Both the position numbers and the translations under genes were made by a program. 64,000 nt of DNA, taken from NCBI GenBank assembly GCA_932294295.1, contig OW028581.1:9222526-9286525 (forward strand), written 5' to 3'. Positions 35,574 through 46,039 of this stretch are shown in pieces. This stretch comes from Alitta virens (lineage: Eukaryota; Annelida; Polychaeta; Phyllodocida; Nereididae). Numbering within the stretch: the first letter of the stretch is position 1; each line of letters begins with the position of its first letter. The notes beneath the pieces were generated by a model that did no database searches, was not told where the DNA came from, and saw only the letters and a program-made list of their open reading frames with translations.

Positions 35574-35869
35574 TCACTTTTTCTTCAAAGTCGCTGCCTC
35601 TTTTGGTGTTAAGATCTTTTTGAGGGCCCCACCATGCTTAGATGGTGGTGTTATGAAGCTCAGTGCACTAGATTTTTCTAGTGTTTTTCTGATGAGGGGG
35701 GGTCTTTTGGGAACAATTGATCTTTTATCAATTGCCCCCTCCCGTTGAGGCCTAGGGATGGTGGTAGTCCCTGCCTCCTCTTCCATCGGCTGGTGTATCT
35801 CTTCCGACTCAACGCCGGAAGGTGCACCCTGTGAGGGTACACTAAGTTGTGACGCACTAACCGATGGAG
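35574..35869 (-). pseudogene. ORF1, C-terminal fragment
   Basis: Continues the Gag-like ORF1 from the 15-bp TSD (APSVS is encoded at both sides of the nested insertion): APSVSASQLSVPSQG, then a Pro/Glu-rich stretch and a Lys-rich C-terminus ending KEAATLKKK and a TGA stop. Such basic tails are common in retrotransposon Gag-like proteins. It is separated from the N-terminal ORF1 part (36969 upward) by 1084 bp of inserted element. Confidence 0.85.
35855..35869. repeat. TSD, left copy, nested 1084-bp insertion
   Basis: CACTAACCGATGGAG, repeated exactly at 36954-36968. Confidence 0.93.
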
Positions 35870-36953
35870 TGTGTGTGTGTGTGTGAGTTATTGTTTAACG
35901 CCTCATCAGCACCTGAGTGGGCTATGTAGAGGCTCTCTAGGTTAAGATTGATTATCTATATTTGGTAGTAGAAACCAGAAGCATATAAAAAATCAATAAT
36001 TGTCTGGGTTGGATATCTAGTAAAGAGATGTTGTAAGGTAGTAGCTTGAAACAGAGGTCTTCTAATGCGTTGTAAGTGGATGCAATCTAATAAAATATGT
36101 TTGATTGTTAGGGGGCGCCGACAACTCTGGCATACCGGTGCCGGTTCATTGACTAAAAGGTGTAAATGTGTAAGTCTTGAATGTCCTATGAGGCATCTGT
36201 GATATATTCCTTGATCTTTGCGAGTATTGAACCTACTCGGTATTTTATTTTGAATGCAAGGTAAGATTGAATGCAACTTGTTGTTATTACATTCATTCCA
36301 TTGTCTTTGCCAGCAAGACATGATAAAAGATTTTATAGTCATTTTAAAATCAGTGTATGGAATGGTAAAATCAGTTATCTCTTTTGTAAGAGCCCTTTTT
36401 GCTGCCAGGTCTGCTTTTTCATTCCCTTCAATGCCAGCGTGTCCAGGAATCCAGCAGAATACTATGTCTTTGTATTCGTGAAGATAGAAATACTTAATAA
36501 GAACATCTAAGATCCCAGGGTTATCAAGTTGTTTATTTTGGATTGCTTGAAGAGCAGATTTGGAATCAGAACAGATAACATAACGATCTGATTCTGAGTC
36601 CTCGATGTTCTTTAAGGCAAGGTAAATAGCTGTTAATTCTGCAGTGTATATTGAGCAGTGGTCTGGAAGACGACATTCAGCTATAACGGTTTTATAAGAA
36701 GTGACAGCACAGCCTACTCGTCTTTCCATTTTTGAGCCATCTGTGTATAGAAATTTGTACGATTCGTATTTAAACCTTATACTATAAAATAGGTTTTGAT
36801 AGTCTACCGGATTGGTTTCGCTTTTCTTAAGCTCTGCCAAATCCAGTATAACTTTCGGGACTGGGAGAATCCATGGCGGAATGGGTGGTACTTCCGTCTC
36901 GGCAATGATTGTAGTATCAATTTTTGCAGCCTCAAGATAGAATTTCATGCGTA
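35870..36953 (-). mobile_element. 5'-truncated relative nested in ORF1 of the large retrotransposon
   Basis: 1084 bp from within the RNase H-proximal part of ORF2 to the 3' end and (CA)n tail, flanked by a perfect 15-bp TSD. It is nearly identical to 31470-32547 of the host element, with roughly 15 substitutions seen by eye, so the two belong to the same young family. The 3' tail has the same TAACT(CA)n form as the host. The same orientation as the host is notable but may be chance. Confidence 0.93.
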
Positions 36954-36968
36954 CACTAACCGATGGAG
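36954..36968. repeat. TSD, right copy, nested 1084-bp insertion
   Basis: Second CACTAACCGATGGAG, in ORF1 coding sequence. Confidence 0.93.
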
Positions 36969-37904
36969 CTACAAGATGTCCTTTTCCGACATCTATAGCA
37001 TGCTGCTTTATTCTTGCGAGGTGATCGTCTGCCTGTGAAGTCTTAGATTCTGGTTTCTCTTTCTGCGTGCTTTGGCCTGCCTTTGAATATTTATAATTAG
37101 GATCTAGGTCAATCCTTCGCCTGGGCGATGATCTGGGTGAAGGAGATCTAGGTCCAGCCATCTGAGACAGGACTGAGGCATAGCTTGCCCCAGCAGCCTG
37201 TTCAGCTATACGGCGTGCTTGGGGAAAGGAGATATCCTTGGTGGTCTTTAACTTCAGGATCTCTTTCTCTAGCTGCCATTTGGGACAGCCACGGTGATAG
37301 GCTGGCCCATCACCTCCACAATTAACACAATATGACTGTTTCTGACATGGTGAGTCACGGGAATGAACGTGTTCCCGTGACCCACAATTGGCGCAGGTTG
37401 CTTTGGCGCGGCAGGAGCCGCTAAAATGGCCAAATCGCTGGCAATTATAACATCGTTTTGGGTTCGGGATGTAGGGACGTACCCTACACCACTCGAACCC
37501 AATGCTGACCTTGTCAGGCAAAACTGTGCCATCAAAGGTCAGTGTGAGAAGCTGTCGTGAATATCTTGGGGGCTGGCGATGAATGTGGATGACATTGTAG
37601 TCATCCAGCCAGTCCCTCAGTTCCTCATCAGAGCAGAGACTGCTCTCGTGCGATGTTATAACGCCCTTGCAGGAGTTGAAAAACCGATGGGGCTCCACCT
37701 TAATAGGGGCACCCGCAAAGGCCTTCCACTCCAGCAACTTCAAAGATTGGTCCTTGTGTGCAACCTGCACCAGCAAGGAAGAATTCTTTAATCTCCTTGT
37801 ATTTTCAATATAACCTACGTTTTCTTTCAAGGTCCTGCAGATTGTAATGGCTGAGAGACGGGAAAACCCATCATCACTGCCAGTAATTACAAGAAACTTG
37901 GGCC
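36954..37904 (-). pseudogene. ORF1 (Gag-like), N-terminally truncated fragment
   Basis: Encodes the RNA-binding partner protein of the retrotransposon. It starts at GPKFLVITG, where 5' truncation of the element meets the array (37904/37905). A presumed RRM-like region with VIHIHRQPPRYSRQLLTLTF precedes three CCHC-type zinc knuckles (CYNCQRFGHFSGSC first). The true start codon and N-terminus are missing. The C-terminal continuation is at 35574-35869, beyond the nested insertion. Confidence 0.88.
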
Positions 37905-37918
37905 CTGTTTCTTCTGTA
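37905..37918. repeat. TSD, right copy, large retrotransposon
   Basis: Second CTGTTTCTTCTGTA; the array resumes with acaattgcttcttcc. Confidence 0.93.
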
Positions 37919-38217
37919 ACAATTGCTTCTTCCACAATAGCATCAGGTTCTTCTTTGATTGGTGACTCTGGTGCAGTTTCAGCTTGTGTTACTTCTTCTG
38001 TCGCGAACAGCTGCTTTTGCACAATCGCATCAGGTTCGTCTTTGATTGGTGATTCTGGGGCAGTTTTAGCTTCTGTAACTTCTTTTGTCAAAATTGCTTC
38101 TTCCATAACAGCCTCAGGTTATTCTTTGACTGGTGACTCTGGTGCAGTTCCAGCTTCTGTAACTTCTTTTGTCACAATTGCCTCTTCCATAACAGCCTAA
38201 GGTTATTCTTTAACTGA

Positions 38218-38230
38218 TGTGTGTGTTTGT

Positions 38231-38272
<42 letters not shown>

Positions 38273-38304
38273 GTTTAACGCCTCATCAGCAATTGAGTGG
38301 GCTA
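38218..38304 (-). mobile_element. HOR tag 19
   Basis: taacgcc/aattgag; 2000 bp to tag 20. Confidence 0.8.
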
Positions 38305-40217
38305 TTTTGACTGGTGACTCTGGTGCAGTTTCAGCTTCTGTAAGTTTTGTCACAACTGCCTCTTCCAGAAATAGCATCAGGTTCTCATTTGACTAGCGAT
38401 TCTGGTGCTCTGTAACTTCTTCTATCACAACTGCTTCTTCCACCACTGCCTTCAGTTCTTCTTTGACTGGTGATTCTGGTGCAGCTTGAGCTTCTGTAAC
38501 TGCTTCTGTCACTATTGCTTGCTCCAAAACAGTTTTTGGTTCTTCCTGGACTGGTGAATCTGGTGCAGTGTCAGCTTCTGTTTCTTCTGTAACAATTGCT
38601 TCTTCCACAATAGCATCAGGTTCTTCTTTGACTGGTGACTCTGGTGCAGTTTCTATTTCTGTATCATCTTTTGTCACAATTGCTTCTTCCACAACAGGTT
38701 CAGGTTCTTCTTTGATTGGTGACTCTGGTGCAGTTTCAGCTTGTGTTACTTCTTCTGTCGCGAACAGCTGCTTTTGCACAATCGCATCAGGTTCATCTTT
38801 GATTGGTGATTCTGGGGCAGTTTCAGCTTCTGTAACTTTTTTTGTCATAATTGCTTCTTCCATAACAGCCTCAGGTTATTCTTTGACTGGTGACTCTGAT
38901 GCCTGTTTCAGCTTCTGTAACTTCTTCTATCATGGCTGCTTCTTCCATAACCTCGTCTGCTACAACTGCTTCCTGTACAACAGCCTCTGGTTCTTCTGGA
39001 GTGATTGGTGATTCTGGTGCAGTTTCACCTACCGTAACTTCTTCTCTCCCAACTGCTTGCTCCACAACAGACTCGTGTTATTCTTTGACTAGCAATTCTG
39101 GTGCAGCTTCAGCTTCTGTAACTTTTTCTATCACAAGTGCTTCTTACACAACTGCCTTCAATTCTGCTTTGACTGGTGATTCTGGTGCTGTTTCAGCTGC
39201 AGCAATTTCTTCTGTCACAACTGCTTCTTCCACAATGGAATAAGGTTCATCTTTGATTGCCAATTCTGGCGCAGTTTCAGCTTCTGTAACATCTTCTGTC
39301 ACTATTGCTTGCTTCAGAACAGCTTCAGGTTCTTCCTTGACTGGTGAATCTGGTGCAGCTCGAGCTTCTGTAACTTCTTCTGTCACAATGGCTTCCTCCA
39401 CAACAGTCACAGGTTCTTCTTTGACTGGTGACTCTGGTGCAGTTTTCGCTTCTGTAACTCCTTCTGTCACAACTGCTTCTTCCACAATAGCATCAGGTTC
39501 TTCTTTGACTAGCGATTTTGTGTTAGTTTCATTTTCTGTATGTTCTTCTGTCACTACTGCTTGCTCCAGAACAGCTTCATGTTCTTCTTTGACTGGTGAA
39601 TCTAGTGCAGTTTCAGATTCTGCAAAAACTGCTTCTTTCACAACAGTTTCAGCTTCTCTAGCTTCTACTGTCATGTACAACTGCTTCTTTAACAATAGCA
39701 TCAGGCTCTTCTTTAACTGGTGATTCTGGTGCAGTTTCAGCTTCTGTAGCTTCTTCTGTCACATCTGTTTCTTCTTAAACATCCTCAGGATCATTTTGAC
39801 TGGTGATACTACTACAGATTCAGCTTCGGTACCTTCTTCTATCACAACGGCTTCTTCCACAACAGCCTCAGGTACTTCTTTGACTGGTGATTCTGGTGCT
39901 ATTTCAGATTCTGCAATTTCTTCTATAACATTTGCTTCTTCAACAATAGCCTCAGGTTCTTTGAATGGTGACTCTGGTGCAGTGTCAGCATCAGTGGCTT
40001 CTTGTGTCACAACTGCTTCTTCCACAATAGCATCAGGTTCTTTGACTGGTGACTCTGGTGCAGTTTCAGCTTCTGTAACTTCTTTTGTCAATATTGCTTC
40101 TTCCATAACAGCCTCAGGTTATTCTTTGACTGGTGACTCTGGTGCAGTTTCAGCTTCTGTAACTTCTTTTGTCACAATTGCCTCTTCCATAACAGCCTAA
40201 GGTTATTCTTTAACTGA

Positions 40218-40220
40218 TGT

Positions 40221-40284
<64 letters not shown>

Positions 40285-40316
40285 GTTTAATGCCTCATCA
40301 GCACTTGAGTGGGCTA
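40218..40316 (-). mobile_element. HOR tag 20
   Basis: taatgcc/acttgag; long, almost pure TG tract; 1925 bp to tag 21. Confidence 0.8.
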
Positions 40317-42142
40317 TTTTGACTGGTGACTCTGGTGCAGTTTCAGCTTCTGTAAGTTTTGTCACAACTGCCTCTTCCAGAAATAGCATCAGGTTCTCAT
40401 TTGACTAGCGATTCTGGTGCTCTGTAACTTCTTCTATCACAACTGTTTCTTCCACCACTGCCTTCAGTTCTTCTTTGACTGGTGATTCTGGTGCAGCTTG
40501 AGCTTCTGTAACTGCTTCTGTCACTATTGCTTGCTCCAAAACAGTTTTTGGTTCTTCCTGGACTGGTGAATCTGGTGCAGTGTCAGCTTCTGTTTCTTCT
40601 GTAACAATTGCTTCTTCCACAATAGCATCAGGTTCTTCTTTGATTGGTGACTCTGGTGCAGTTTCAGCTTGTGTTACTTCTTCTGTCGCGAACAGCTGCT
40701 TTTGCACAATCGCATCAGGTTCGTCTATGATTGGTGATTCTGGGGCAGTTTTAGCTTCTGTAACTTTTTTTGTCATAATTGCTTCTTCCATAACAGCCTC
40801 AGGTTATTCTTTGACTGGTGACTCTGATGCCTGTTTCAGCTTCTGTAACTTCTTCTATCATGGCTGCTTCTTCCATAACCTCGTCTGCTACAACTGCTTC
40901 CTGTACAACAGCCTCTGGTTCTTCTGGAGTGATTGGTGATTCTGGTGCAGTTTCACCTACCGTAACTTCTTCTCTCCCAACTGCTTGCTCCACAACAGAC
41001 TCGTGTTATTCTTTGACTAGCAATTCTGGTGCAGCTTCAGCTTCTGTAACTTCTTCTATCACAAGTGCTTCTTCCACAACTGCCTGCAATTCTGCTTTGA
41101 CTGGTGATTCTGGTGCTGTTTCAGCTGCAGCATTTTCTTCTGTCACAACTGCTTCTTCCACAATGGAATAAGGTTCATCTTTGATTGCCAATTCTGGCGC
41201 AGTTTCAGCTTCTGTAACATCTTCTGTCACTATTGCTTGCTTCAGAACAGCTTCAGGTTCTTCCTTGACTGGTGAATCTGGTGCAGCTCGAGCTTCTGTA
41301 ACTTCTTCTGTCACAATGGCTTCCTCCACAACAGTCACAGGTTCTTCTTTGACTGGTGACTCTGGTGCAGTTTTCGCTTCTGTAACTCCTGTCACAACTG
41401 CTTCTTCCACAATAGCATCAGGTTCTTCTTTGACTAGCGATTTTGTGTTAGTTTCATTTTCTGTATGTTCTTCTGTCACTACTGCTTGCTCCAGAACAGC
41501 TTCATGTTCTTCTTTGACTGGTGAATCTAGTGCAGTTTCAGATTCTGCAAAAACTGCTTCTTTCACAACAGTTTCAGCTTCTCTAGCTTCTACTGTCATG
41601 TACAACTGTTTCTTTATCAATAGCATCAGGCTCTTCTTTAACTGGTGATTCTGGTGCAGTTTCAGCTTCTGTAGCTTCTTCTGTCACATCTGTTTCTTCT
41701 TAAACATCCTGAGGATCATTTTGACTGGTGATACTACTACAGATTTAGCTTCGGTACCTTCTTCTATCACAACGGCTTCTTCCACAACAGCCTCAGGTAC
41801 TTCTTTGACTGGTGATTCTGGTGCTATTTCAGATTCTGCAATTTCTTCTATAACATTTGCTTCTTCAACAATAGCCTCAGGTTCTTTGAATGGTGACTCT
41901 GGTGCAGTGTCAGCATCAGTGGCTTCTTGTGTCACAACTGCTTCTTCCACAATAGCATCAGGTTCTTTGACTGGTGACTCTGGTGCAGTTTCAGCTTCTG
42001 TAACTTCTTTTGTCAATATTGCTTCTTCCATAACAGCCTCAGGTTATTCTTTGACTGGTGACTCTGGTGCAGTTTCAGCTTCTGTAACTTCTTTTGTCAC
42101 AATTGCCTCTTCCATAACAGCCTAAGGTTATTCTTTAACTGA

Positions 42143-42145
42143 TGT

Positions 42146-42199
<54 letters not shown>

Positions 42200-42239
42200 G
42201 TGTTATTGTTTAATGCCTCATCAGCACTTGAGTGGGCTA
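42143..42239 (-). mobile_element. HOR tag 21
   Basis: taatgcc/acttgag; TG tract with one CG step; 1266 bp to tag 22. Confidence 0.8.
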
Positions 42240-43408
42240 TTTTGACTGGTGACTCTGGTGCAGTTTCAGCTTCTGTAAGTTTTGTCACAACTGCCTCTTC
42301 CAGAAATAGCATCAGGTTCTCATTTGACTAGCGATTCTGGTGCTCTGTAACTTCTTCTATCACAATTGCTTCTTCCACCACTGCCTTCAGTTCTTCTTTG
42401 ACTGGTGATTCTGGTGCAGCTTGAGCTTCTGTAACTGCTTCTGTCACTATTGCTTGCTCCAAAACAGTTTTTGGTTCTTCCTGGACTGGTGAATCTGGTG
42501 TAGTGTCAGCTTCTGTTTCTTCTGTAACAATTGCTTCTTCCACAATAGCATCAGGTTCTTCTTTGACTGGTGACTCTGGTGCAGTTTCTATTTCTGTATC
42601 ATCTTTTGTCACAATTGCTTCTTCCACAACAGGTTCAGGTTCTTCTTTGATTGGTGACTCTGGTGCAGTTTCAGCTTGTGTTACTTCTTCTGTCGCGAAC
42701 AGCTGCTTTTGCACAATCGCATCAGGTTCATCTTTGATTGGTGATTCTGGGGCAGTTTCAGATTCTGTAACTTTTTTTGTCATAATTGCTTCTTCCATAA
42801 CAGCCTCAGGTTATTCTTTGACTGGTGACTCTGATGCCTGTTTCAGCTTCTGTAACTTCTTCTATCATGGCTGCTTCTTCCATAACCTCGTCTGCTACAA
42901 CTGCTTCCTGTACAACAGCCTCTGGTTCTTCTGGAGTGATTGGTGATTCTGGTGCAGTTTCACCTACCGTAACTTCTTCTCTCCCGGGTGATTCTGGTGC
43001 AGCTTGAGCTTCTGTAACTGCTTCTGTCACTATTGCTTGCTCCAAAACAGTTTTTGGTTCTTCCTGGACTGGTGAATCTGGTGCAGTGTCAGCTTCTGTT
43101 TCTTCTGTAACAATTGCTTCTTCCACAATAGCATCAGGTTCTTCTTTTATTGGTGACTCTGGTGCAGTTTCAGCTTGTGTTACTTCTTCTGTCGCGGACA
43201 GCTGCTTTTGCACAATCGCATCAGGTTCGTCTTTGATTGGTGATTCTGGGGCAGTTTCAGCTTCTGTAACTTTTTTTGTCATAATTGCTTCTTCCATAAC
43301 AGCCTCAGGTTATTCTTTGACTGGTGACTCTGGTGCAGTTTCAGCTTCTGTAACTTCTTTTGTCACAATTGCCTCTTCCATAACAGCCTAAGGTTATTCT
43401 TTAACTGA

Positions 43409-43411
43409 TGT

Positions 43412-43477
<66 letters not shown>

Positions 43478-43509
43478 GTTTAACGCCTCATCAGCAATTG
43501 AGTGGGCTA
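43409..43509 (-). mobile_element. HOR tag 22
   Basis: taacgcc/aattgag; only 736 bp to tag 23. Confidence 0.8.
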
Positions 43510-44144
43510 TTTTGACTGGTGACTCTGGTGCAGTTTCAGCTTCTGTAAGTTTTGTCACAACTGCCTCTTCCAGAAATAGCATCAGGTTCTCATTTGACTA
43601 GCGATTCTGGTGCTCTGTAACTTCTTCTATCACAACTGCTTCTTCCACCACTGCCTTCAGTTCTTCTTTGACTGGTGATTCTGGTGCAGCTTGAGCTTCT
43701 GTAACTGCTTCTGTCACTATTGCTTGCTCCAAAACAGTTTTTGGTTCTTCCTGGACTGGTGAATCTGGTGCAGTGTCAGCTTCTGTTTCTTCTGTAACAA
43801 TTGCTTCTTCCACAATAGCATCAGGTTCTTCTTTGACTGGTGACTCTGGTGCAGTTTCTATTTCTGTACGTTCTTCTGTCACTACTGCTTGCTCCAGATT
43901 CTGGTGCTGTTTCAGCCGCAGCAATTTCTTCTGTCACAACTGCTTCTTCAACAATAGCATCAGGTTCTTTGGCTGGTGACTCTGGTGCAGTTTCAGCTTC
44001 TGTACCTTCTTTTGTCACAATTGCTTCGTCAATAACAGCCTCAGGTTATTCTTTGACTGATGACTCTGGTGCAGTTTCAGCTTAAGTAACTTCTTTTGCC
44101 ACAATTGCCTCTTCCATAATAGCCTAAGGCTATTCTTTAACTAA

Positions 44145-44207
44145 TGTGAGTGTGTTTGTTTGTGTGTGTGTTATTGTTTAACGCCTCATCAGCACTTGAG
44201 TGGGCTT
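44145..44207 (-). mobile_element. HOR tag 23, short-tract subtype
   Basis: ctaatgtgagtgtg left end and gggcttttttgac right end, as in tags 6, 10 and 11. Confidence 0.8.
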
Positions 44208-45958
44208 TTTTGACTGGTGACTCTGGTGCAGTTTCAGCTTCTGTAACATCTTCTGTCACTATTGCTTGCTTCAGAACAGCTTCAGGTTCTTCCTTGACTG
44301 GTGAATCTGGTGCAGCTCGAGCTTCTGTAACTTCTTGTGTCACAACTGCTTCTTCCACAATAGTATCAGGTTCTTCTTTGACTGGTGACTATGGTGCAGT
44401 TTCTATTTCTGTATCATCTTTTGTCACAATTGCTTCTTCCACAACAGCCTCAGGTCCTTCTTTGATTGGTGACTCAGGTGCAGTTTCAGCTTGTTACTTA
44501 TTCTGTCGCGAACAGCTGCTTTTGCACAATCGCATCAGGTTCGTCTTTGATTGGTGATTCTGGGGCAGATTCAGCTTCTGTAACTTTTTTGTCACAATTG
44601 CTTCTTCCATAACAGCCTCAGGTTATTCTTTGACTGGTGACTCTGACGCCTGTTTCAGCTTCTGTAACTTCTTCTGTCGTGGCTGCTTCTTCCATAACAT
44701 CGTCTGCTACAACTGCTTCCTGTACAACAGCCTCTGGTTCTTCTGAAGTGATTGGTGATTCTGGTGCAGTTTCACCTACCGTAACTTCTTCTCCCCCAAC
44801 TGCTTGCTCCACAACAGACTCATGTTATTCTTTGACTAGCAATTCTGGTGCAGCTTCAGCTTCTGTAACTTCTTCTATAACAACTGCTCCTTCCACAACT
44901 GCCTTCAGTTCTGCTTTGACTGATGATTCTGGGGCTGTTTCAGCTGCAGCATTTCCTTCTGTCACAACTGCTTCTTTCACAATGGAATTAGGTTCATCTT
45001 TGATGGCCAATTCTGGCGCAGTTTCAGCTTCTGTAACATCTTCTGTCACTATTGCTTGCTTCAGAACAGCTTCAGGTTCTTCCTTGACTGGTGAATCTGG
45101 TGCAGCTCGAGCTTCTGTAACTTCTGTCACAATGGCTTCCTCCACAACAGTCACAGGTTCTTCTTTGACTGGTGACTCTGGTACAGTTTTCGCTTCTGTA
45201 ACTCCTGTCACAACTGCTTCTTCCACAATAGCATCAGGTTCTTCTTTGACTAGCGATTTTGTGTTAGTTTCATTTTCTGTATGTTCTTCTTTCACTACTG
45301 CTTGCTCCAGAACAGCTTCATGTTCTTCTTTGACTGGTGAATCTAGTGCAGTTTCAGATTCTGCAAAAACTGCTTCTTTCACAACAGTTTCAGCTTCTCT
45401 AGCTTCTACTGTCATGTACAACTGCTTCTTTAACAATAGCATCAGGCTCTTCTTTAACTGGTGATTCTGGTGCAGTTTCAGCTTCTGTAGCTTCTTCTGT
45501 CACATCTGTTTCTTCTTAAACATCCTCAGGATCATTTTGACTGGTGATGCTACTACAGATTCAGCTTCGGTACCTTCTTCTATCACAACGGCTTCTTCCA
45601 CAACAGCCTCAGGTACTTCTTTGACTGGTGATTCTGGTGCTATTTCAGATTCTGCAATTTCTTCTATAACATTTGCTTCTTCAACAATAGCCTCAGGATC
45701 TTTGAATGGTGACTCTGGTGCAGTGTCAGCATCAGTGGCTTCTTGTGTCACAACTGCTTCTTCCACAATAGCATCAGGTTCTTTGACTGGTGACTCTGGT
45801 GCAGTTTCAGCTTCTGTAACTTCTTTTGTCAAAATTGCTTCTTCCATAACAGCCTCAGGTTATTCTTTGACTGGTGACTCTGGTGCAGTTTCAGCTTCTG
45901 TAACTTCTTTTGTCACAATTGCCTCTTCCATAACAGCCTAAGGTTATTCTTTAACTGA

Positions 45959-45961
45959 TGT

Positions 45962-46007
<46 letters not shown>

Positions 46008-46039
46008 GTTTAACGCCTCATCAGCACTTGAGTGGGCTA
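45959..46039 (-). mobile_element. HOR tag 24
   Basis: taacgcc/acttgag; 1994 bp to tag 25. Confidence 0.8.

Larger units (their letters stand above)
31465..37904 (-). mobile_element. I/Jockey-type non-LTR retrotransposon, 5'-truncated, carrying two nested insertions
   Basis: Sense is on the minus strand. From its 5' end: a truncated Gag-like ORF1 with zinc knuckles, ORF2 with apurinic-type endonuclease, reverse transcriptase and RNase H, a short 3' UTR and a (CA)n tail. It is flanked by a 14-bp TSD in the array. Removing the two guests (35870-36953 and 34851-35106, each with one TSD copy) leaves about 5072 bp. ORF1 followed by an EN-RT-RNase H ORF2 matches the I-group (I, Nimb, Outcast, Loner); the exact clade is not determined here. 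The 5' end is lost inside ORF1, so its promoter or any 5' ribozyme is not visible. The guests disable both ORFs. Confidence 0.93.
35956..38106 (-). pseudogene. chimeric 716-codon frame: array repeats + Gag-like ORF1 + RNase H
   Basis: An uninterrupted frame starting at an ATG in the array. Residues 1-67 are the acidic 28-residue repeats. From 68 it enters the truncated ORF1, with three zinc knuckles: C219-C222-H227-C232, then C238-C241-H246-C254, then C260-C263-H271-C274. A Ser/Pro/Arg-rich tail follows (about 317-331). At about 385 it crosses into the nested element and reads the RNase H domain (TDGS, SDSKSA, GHAGIEGNEKAD) and C-terminal Cys/His cluster. Two independent insertion junctions happened to keep frame. 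Whether it is transcribed is unknown; I regard it as accidental, though it could yield a nucleic-acid-binding fusion protein. Confidence 0.7.

Noticed and set aside
35956..36953. Domesticated stand-alone RNase H gene
   Set aside because: The segment is bounded by a perfect TSD and a (CA)n tail and is almost identical to the neighbouring element, so it is simply a 5'-truncated retrotransposon copy.
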